From positions 1 to 64,000 of the forward strand of contig CAVXZK010000010.1 of assembly GCA_963766365.1 (NCBI GenBank): a stretch of DNA of 64,000 bases, written 5' to 3'. Position numbers and translations under genes: made by a program. This document shows, piece after piece, positions 63,142 to 64,000 of this stretch (position 1 is the first letter of the stretch; every line of letters begins with the position of its first letter). The notes beneath the pieces are model-generated. The model ran no database searches. It was not told the DNA's origin and worked only from the letters and a program-made list of their open reading frames with translations. Origin of the DNA: JALORV01 sp963766365 (lineage in GTDB: Bacteria; Pseudomonadota; Gammaproteobacteria; Burkholderiales; Burkholderiaceae_F).

Positions 63142-64000
63142 AAACCGGGGCGCGCAGTTCCGCGGCGGGAAGCGGTAGGCGGTCGGACGCCACGAGCGCG
63201 CGCCGCGAACGCCTTGCGTCGGGCGCCCATCCGTTGCTGAACGTGGCCCTCCCGGCGTGGCGTTCCAAGCTGATGCTCTTCCTGCTGTTCGTCGGTTTCG
63301 TGGCGCTCGGGGGTCGCGCGTTCTTCCTGATGGGCGGGGTCACGACGGAGTTCCTGCAGCGCCAGGGCGAGGCCCGTTATGCACGAACGCTGGAGATCCC
63401 CGCAACGCGTGGACGCATCACCGATCGCAATGGCGTAGTGCTGGCGTCGTCGGTGCCGGCGCGGGCCGTCTGGGCGATTCCAGAGGACGTCACGGCGACT
63501 CCGGCACAGGTCGCCGAGCTGGCGCGCCTGCTCGACATGAGTGCGGGCGAACTGAAGCGGCGGCTCGACAACGAGGATCGCAGCTTCGTCTATCTGCGGC
63601 GACAGGTGGACATGCAGGTGGCGGACCGTATCAGCGCGCTGAAGATTGCCGGTATTCACTCGAGTCGCGAGTTCAAGCGCCACTATCCGGAAGGCCCCAC
63701 CAGCGCGCACATTGTGGGCTTCACCAATGTCGAAGACCGCGGGCAGGAGGGCATCGAGCTCGCTCACGAGCGCCGGCTGGCCGGGCGTTCCGGGAGTCGC
63801 CGCGTCATCAAGGACCGGCTGGGACGCGTCGTCGAGGACGACTGGCTGCGCGAGCCGGTCGATGGCCAGGACCTCGCGCTCTCGATCGACAGTCGGGTGC
63901 AGTACATCGCCTACTCGGCTCTGAAGAACGCGATCGACAAGCATCAGGCGAAGGCGGGCGCGGCGATCGTTCTCGATGTGCGGACCGGCGAGGTGCTCGC
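63138..64000 (+). CDS. ftsI: Peptidoglycan transpeptidase FtsI (PBP3), partial
   Basis: The ATG at 63138 overlaps the ftsL stop, and the frame runs open to the right edge (287 codons seen). A cytoplasmic basic tail is followed by a membrane anchor (SKLMLFLLFVGFVALGGRAF). The pedestal domain starts with ARTLEIPATRGRITDRNGVV and includes RHYPEGPTSAHIVGFTNVED and GQEGIELAHERRLAGRSG. DLALSIDSRVQYIAYSALKN and AGAAIVLDVRTGEVLA lead toward the transpeptidase domain, whose SxxK serine lies beyond the window. It makes septal peptidoglycan crosslinks. Confidence 0.96.
   Translation, partial: MKTGARSSAAGSGRRSDATSARRERLASGAHPLLNVALPAWRSKLMLFLLFVGFVALGGRAFFLMGGVTTEFLQRQGEARYARTLEIPATRGRITDRNGVVLASSVPARAVWAIPEDVTATPAQVAELARLLDMSAGELKRRLDNEDRSFVYLRRQVDMQVADRISALKIAGIHSSREFKRHYPEGPTSAHIVGFTNVEDRGQEGIELAHERRLAGRSGSRRVIKDRLGRVVEDDWLREPVDGQDLALSIDSRVQYIAYSALKNAIDKHQAKAGAAIVLDVRTGEVL

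Overview
The window is high-GC, densely coded DNA and looks chromosomal. Its gene content points to a motile betaproteobacterium, probably near Burkholderiales. The supporting evidence is FlhC and FlhD as flagellar master regulators together with FliA/FlgM/FlgN/FliT/YcgR, a homodimer-type AceE, a class of rnpB RNA with a 12-bp closing P1 helix, and a standard mraZ-rsmH-ftsL-ftsI division cluster. No tRNA, rRNA, CRISPR array, phage or intact insertion sequence was seen.

Layout. 1-9 kb is accessory: a partial metal-hydrolase gene, a badly frameshifted alpha/beta-hydrolase-LuxR gene, a stub of a second aceE, a lipoprotein, two toxin-antitoxin pairs (HicAB-like and HigBA-like, each with an inverted repeat just upstream of the first gene), a Met/Gly-rich metal-stress pair and a CPA1 antiporter. 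9-19 kb is metabolic: an aceE with no aceF beside it, methionine gamma-lyase divergent from an Lrp-type regulator, pyrC, a DUF3025 protein, and a denD / small protein / FKBP overlapping set. 18.8-29.5 kb, all on the minus strand, holds three DUF3604 (PHP-like metallohydrolase) paralogues, an SphA-like outer-membrane channel, an unknown lipoprotein-like protein, a membrane-anchored parvulin and three consecutive HupE/UreJ-type permeases. Six of these genes are packed almost without gaps, five of them in ATGA-type overlaps or short spacing. This is the best candidate for an undescribed system: exported metal-dependent hydrolases with their own foldase and metal permeases. 29.5-37 kb continues with small secreted proteins, an amidohydrolase, two gene remnants, a thiamine-diphosphate enzyme, a membrane permease-like protein and an aldo/keto reductase.

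37-44 kb is a flagellar control region: a CheY-like receiver, two PilZ/YcgR-type proteins on either side of flhDC, fliT, fliA, flgN and flgM, with candidate sigma-28 promoters before fliA and flgM. 44-60.5 kb is a signalling region: a ten-PAS HisKA_2 kinase with an ANTAR response regulator, another membrane kinase, a BarA-like hybrid kinase, a receiver-PAS-GGDEF-EAL protein, and a REC-HisKA_3 kinase with a NarL-type regulator. The hybrid kinase and the GGDEF-EAL gene carry many single-base frame breaks although the protein sequence stays conserved across them, which suggests sequence error or very recent decay. 60.6-64 kb holds rnpB and the start of the division cluster with an MraZ operator of three 10-bp repeats.

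Two related intergenic elements of about 380-396 bp (38814-39209 and 49598-49975) are large nested palindromes. Several of their hairpins differ in sequence between copies yet keep their pairing, so structure seems to be what is conserved.
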